A DNA stretch of 64,000 nt, taken from Pseudolysinimonas_A sp947085045. GTDB lineage: Bacteria > Actinomycetota > Actinomycetes > Actinomycetales > Microbacteriaceae. Of the stretch, positions 61,285 through 64,000 are shown one piece after another. Every line of letters begins with the position of its first letter. Within the stretch, counting starts at the first letter, position 1. The notes under the pieces are model-generated. The model was not told the origin of the DNA, did no database searches, and saw only the letters and a list, made by a program, of their open reading frames with translations. Position numbers and translations under genes: made by a program. The stretch lies in contig CAMTUU010000013.1 in the NCBI GenBank assembly GCA_947085045.1, forward strand, positions 1-64,000, given 5' to 3'.

Positions 61285-61893
61285 TTAGTAGGGCTGTTCG
61301 ACCGTGAGACCGGTACGCAGCTCCGCGGGCAGGTGGCCGAGGTCGTTGTGGGTGACGAGCACGGGCGGCTTCGCTGAACGCACGCGGATGATGGTGAGCC
61401 CGCAGTTCGCCTGATTGACGCCGAGCCACCGCCAGGTGGGCGCCCCGAACGCTTCTCGCACGAACCATCCGATCACGAAATTGTGGGTGATCAGCAGGTC
61501 GTGCCGATCAGCGCCGGGCGGGGGCGTCATCCATTCGGCGAGCGCGTCGGACATCTGCGCCTCGCCCGCGGCGATCTGCTCGGCGCTGACCCCGCCGAAG
61601 AACGACTCGAACGCGTGCGGGAGGTCGGACGTCGGACCTGAGGGGATGCAGTCCATCAGCAGCGCCGACGGCTGCGGCTCGAGCGAGGGGAGCCGCTCGG
61701 TCATGATGCGGGCCGTCTCCTGCGCGCGCTGCAAGGGCGAGGTCCAGGCACCCGAGAACGGCACCCCGCCGAGGCGTTCGGCGATCGCTCGCGCCTGCCG
61801 GGCGCCGCGCGCGCTCAGCGGACCGTCGGGGAGGCCGTGCTCGGCGTCCTGCTGCTCGCCGTGACGCACGAGGTAGAGGTAGCGGGAGGGCAA
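61285..61893 (-). CDS. histidine phosphatase family protein
   Basis: 202 residues. Phosphohistidine motif LVRHGEQQ (RHG at residues 10-12), a second catalytic His in LLITHNFVIG and a third in VLVTHNDLGHL. Phosphoglycerate-mutase-like fold; substrate unknown. Start TTG 61893 after GGGAGG overlapping region; no nearer ATG or GTG in frame. Confidence 0.88.
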   Translation of the reverse strand: MPSRYLYLVRHGEQQDAEHGLPDGPLSARGARQARAIAERLGGVPFSGAWTSPLQRAQETARIMTERLPSLEPQPSALLMDCIPSGPTSDLPHAFESFFGGVSAEQIAAGEAQMSDALAEWMTPPPGADRHDLLITHNFVIGWFVREAFGAPTWRWLGVNQANCGLTIIRVRSAKPPVLVTHNDLGHLPAELRTGLTVEQPY

Positions 61894-61914
61894 TTCGGCT
61901 CCTGGGGCGGCCGG

Positions 61915-63270
61915 TCAGGCGGCGGCGGGGGTGCCGTCGAGGCCGGTGAGGGCGTCGGCATCCACCGCTCCGACCGCCGCGACCGAGAGCGGGCGTGCGG
62001 CGAGTTCGGCGGCGAGGTCGCGCACCTCGTCGGCGGTGACGGCGTTGATGCGGCGGAGGGTCTCGTCGAGGTCTGCGAACTCCCCCATCGTCAGCTCCGA
62101 GCGGCCGAGCCGCGTCATGCGGGTGTCGGAGTCTTCGAGGGCGAGAGCCGACGCGCCGCCCAACTGCCCCTGAGCACGGGCGAGCTCCTCGGCGGTGATG
62201 CCGCCGTCGGCGAGCTTGTGGAACTCGTCCAGCATCAGCCCGGCCACCTTCGGCGCCTTCTTCGGCGTGCACCCGGCGTAGAGACCGACGACACCGGCAT
62301 CGGAGTACGACGCCGCGAAGGAGTACACCGAGTAGGCGAGGCCGCGCTTCTCGCGGATCTCTTGGAACAACCGCGACGACATCCCGCCGCCGAGCACCGA
62401 GTTGAGCACCGTGAGGGCGGATCGGCGTTCGTCGGCTGCGTGCAGACCGGCGACGCCGAGCAGCAGGTTGGCCTGTTCGAGCGGGCGGTCGACGGTCGCC
62501 AGCGGGCTCCCCCGGTCGAGGAGCTCGAGGGTGGGGTCGCGGCGGGCGACGGGGGTAGCCGGCAGGTCGAGGTTCCACTGCGCGGCCTCAAGCGCCGTGA
62601 CCGTCCAGCGGACGAGCTCGTCGTGGTCGACGGCACCGGCGACCGAGATGACCAGATCCTGCGGGCGGTAGTTCGCCCGGTAGTGCTCCCAGACCGCCTC
62701 GCGCGTCACCGCCGAGATCGCGGCGGGGTTGCCGCCGATCGGCCGGCCGAGCGGATGCTCGCCGAACACCGCTTCGAAGAACCGCTCGGAGACGACATCC
62801 GACGGGTCATCGTCGGCCATCGCGAGCTCCTCGAGGATCACCCCGCGCTCGCTCTCGAACTCGTCGGCGTCGAGGAGGGACGAGGTGAACATGTCGGCCA
62901 GCACGCGCACGGCCATCGGTAGGTCGAGGTCGCGCACCTTGGCGTAGTAGCAGGTGTACTCCTTCGCCGTCATCGCGTTGTGCTCGCCCCCGACGGCGTC
63001 GAAGGAGACGGCGATGTCGAGGGCTGTGCGGGTCGCGGTGCCCTTGAACAGGAGGTGCTCGAGGAAGTGGGTCGACCCGTAGGTGACCGGGACTTCGTCG
63101 CGCGACCCGACCGCGACCCAGAAGCCCACGGTGGCGCTCTGCGAACCGGGCACCTGCTCGCTGAGGATGCGCACCCCGCTCGGGAGGATCGTGCGGCGCA
63201 CCCGGGATCCGCCGGAGGCGGCGATCTCGAGTTCGGGGAGATCGAGCGGGAGTGCCACGGCGCCGTTCAT
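61915..63270 (-). CDS. M16-family zinc metallopeptidase
   Basis: 451 residues. Inverted zinc motif HFLEH (about residue 68) with the third ligand Glu ~76 residues later (FESERGVILEELAM). The C-terminal half is the inactive M16 domain. Similar to actinobacterial PepR/YmxG enzymes usually downstream of polynucleotide phosphorylase; the pnp gene is not seen here and would lie to the right. ATG 63270. Confidence 0.92.
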   Translation of the reverse strand: MNGAVALPLDLPELEIAASGGSRVRRTILPSGVRILSEQVPGSQSATVGFWVAVGSRDEVPVTYGSTHFLEHLLFKGTATRTALDIAVSFDAVGGEHNAMTAKEYTCYYAKVRDLDLPMAVRVLADMFTSSLLDADEFESERGVILEELAMADDDPSDVVSERFFEAVFGEHPLGRPIGGNPAAISAVTREAVWEHYRANYRPQDLVISVAGAVDHDELVRWTVTALEAAQWNLDLPATPVARRDPTLELLDRGSPLATVDRPLEQANLLLGVAGLHAADERRSALTVLNSVLGGGMSSRLFQEIREKRGLAYSVYSFAASYSDAGVVGLYAGCTPKKAPKVAGLMLDEFHKLADGGITAEELARAQGQLGGASALALEDSDTRMTRLGRSELTMGEFADLDETLRRINAVTADEVRDLAAELAARPLSVAAVGAVDADALTGLDGTPAAA

Positions 63271-63330
63271 CCCGATGAGCCTAAGTCACCGCGTCCCGCC
63301 CCCGCCGCCACCCCCGAACTGGTGGGATGC

Positions 63331-63352
63331 GGACAGACGTATCTGTCTGTCC
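63331..63352. promoter_or_regulatory. TetR-type operator GGACAGAC-N6-GTCTGTCC
   Basis: A perfect 8-bp inverted repeat with 6-bp spacer: GGACAGAC (63331-63338), GTATCT, GTCTGTCC (63345-63352). A TAACCT at 63360-63365 could be the -10 of the downstream TetR gene, placing the palindrome over the core promoter. ACAGAC/GTCTGT half-sites are common in TetR-family autoregulation. Confidence 0.7.
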
Positions 63353-63371
63353 CCCGTGCTAACCTGATCGC

Positions 63372-63497
63372 CGACGGGACGCATCCCCCGAGTCCCGTCG
63401 TCTCCGCGGACCACCCAAGGTCCGCGGACGGGCCGCGCCCCCTCCCCCAGCGGGTGAGGCCCGTCTCCTTCGGGCGCCCGCTACCCGGGCGCCCGAA
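63372..63497 (+). other. highly structured leader of the TetR gene: four perfect stems
   Basis: On the plus strand, stems follow each other: CGACGGGAC/GTCCCGTCG (63372-63400, 9 bp); TCCGCGGACC/GGTCCGCGGA (63403-63428, 10 bp, 6-nt loop); GACGGGCC/GGCCCGTC (63427-63465, 8 bp, 23-nt loop); TTCGGGCGCCCG/CGGGCGCCCGAA (63469-63497, 12 bp, 5-nt loop). Stems 2 and 3 share 2 bases. The last ends 19 nt before the GTG start. No U-run follows, so a simple terminator is unlikely. Could be a riboswitch, attenuator or RNA-stability element. Confidence 0.6.
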
Positions 63498-63516
63498 CCG
63501 ACCCGAGAGCCCCGAC

Positions 63517-64000
63517 GTGTCCATCCAGATCGAACCGCCCCTCACCGAACTGCCCGAGGCTGCGGCGAAGCTGCGCATCCTGCTGACCGCCGATGAGCTT
63601 TTCTACGACGAAGGCATCCGGGCGGTCGGCGTCGATCGGCTCATCGCCGCGTCCAATGTCACCAAGGCGACCTTCTACAAGCACTACGGCTCGAAGGACA
63701 ACGTCATCGCGGCCTACATCGGCTATCGCCACCGCCGCATCGCCGAGTCTCTCGCGGCGCGGGTGGAGAGCCACGACACCGCCGTCGGCGCGCTGCACGC
63801 CACGCGGGATGCCATCCTCGAATCGATCGCGACCCCCGGCTTCCGCGGCTGCCCGTTCATCAACGCCGCCGCCGAGTTCTCGGAGTCGCAGCATGCGGTG
63901 CGGGTCGCCGTGCGCCAGCACCGCGAGTGGTACGCCACGACGCTCGAGCGCCTCACCCGAGCGCTCGGTCACCCGCTGCCGGGCGACGCCGCGGACGAAC
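63517..64000 (+). CDS. TetR-family transcriptional regulator (3' end outside window)
   Basis: 161 codons visible without a stop. N-terminal HTH: AAKLRILLTADELFYDEGIRAVGVDRLIAASNVTKATFYKHYGSKDNV split over helices 1-4 (residues 15-60), the recognition helix being VTKATFYKHYG. The effector domain starts with YRHRRIAESLAARV and contains FRGCPFINAAAEF, a motif of the TetR_C_33/LmrA-YxaF type. Start GTG 63517. It is preceded by the operator and folded leader. Ligand and targets unknown. Confidence 0.9.
   Translation, partial: MSIQIEPPLTELPEAAAKLRILLTADELFYDEGIRAVGVDRLIAASNVTKATFYKHYGSKDNVIAAYIGYRHRRIAESLAARVESHDTAVGALHATRDAILESIATPGFRGCPFINAAAEFSESQHAVRVAVRQHREWYATTLERLTRALGHPLPGDAADE

Overview
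The window is high-GC, gene-dense chromosome from an actinobacterium, most probably the family Microbacteriaceae (genus not resolvable from sequence alone). The evidence is the conserved actinobacterial gene order (pheST-arg cluster, infC-rpmI-rplT, hisCBHA, LysM gene/lexA, miaB-miaA-dapF, ftsK-pgsA-cinA-clgR-DUF3046-recA-recX, dapB/thyX/dapA/RNase J), GTG and TTG starts with 4-bp ATGA/GTGA overlaps, and family-typical proteins. I saw no prophage, insertion sequence, CRISPR array or tRNA gene.

Layout. 1-1036: the 5' third of a 16S rRNA gene (minus strand) with its leader, a boxA-like element and two tandem promoters. 1037-8178: a Pro-rich membrane protein, tyrS, a divergent SatD-like regulator/membrane protein/FUSC exporter set behind tandem operators, and a 3-methyladenine glycosylase with a CTG start. 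8175-16634: arginine synthesis argC-J-B-D-F and argG-H on the minus strand, with a plus-strand membrane gene where argR usually lies. 16876-21075: a DUF937 protein, a 100-bp palindrome, pheT and pheS. 21098-24436: a glutamate/polar amino acid ABC importer (gluABCD-like). 24524-26703: an rRNA methyltransferase, then rplT-rpmI-infC, infC having an ATC start. 26942-31913: small hypotheticals and hisA(priA)-H-B-C.

31965-33278: an SOS module, with a LysM cell-division-type protein divergent from lexA and three LexA boxes. 33275-36970: a decayed alpha/beta hydrolase, a LysR regulator and the mesX-mesD pair for folate-independent methionine synthesis. 37059-42613: hflX, an RsmC-like methyltransferase, dapF, miaA, miaB. 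42673-49294: recX, recA (LexA-controlled promoter), DUF3046 (CTG start), clgR, cinA, pgsA, ftsK. 49359-52367: a MacAB-type exporter. 52499-56277: RNase J, dapA, a DUF559-like remnant, thyX. 56364-59507: thioredoxin-like protein, DUF4395, OsmC, TIGR01777 and LLM-oxidoreductase genes. 59540-63270: a small TPR-like membrane protein, dapB, a GNAT enzyme, a histidine phosphatase and an M16 protease. 63331-64000: an operator, a highly folded leader and a truncated TetR gene.

Functional themes are amino-acid synthesis (Arg, His, Lys/DAP, Met), translation (TyrRS, PheRS, IF3, L20, L35), and DNA damage response (lexA, recA, recX, LysM protein, AAG). The points that most merit a second look are mesX-mesD with its dedicated LysR, the chain of hairpins before the TetR gene, the tandem ATCAAG-N8-CTTGAT operators at the SatD gene, several non-canonical start codons, and the absence of argR from the arg cluster.
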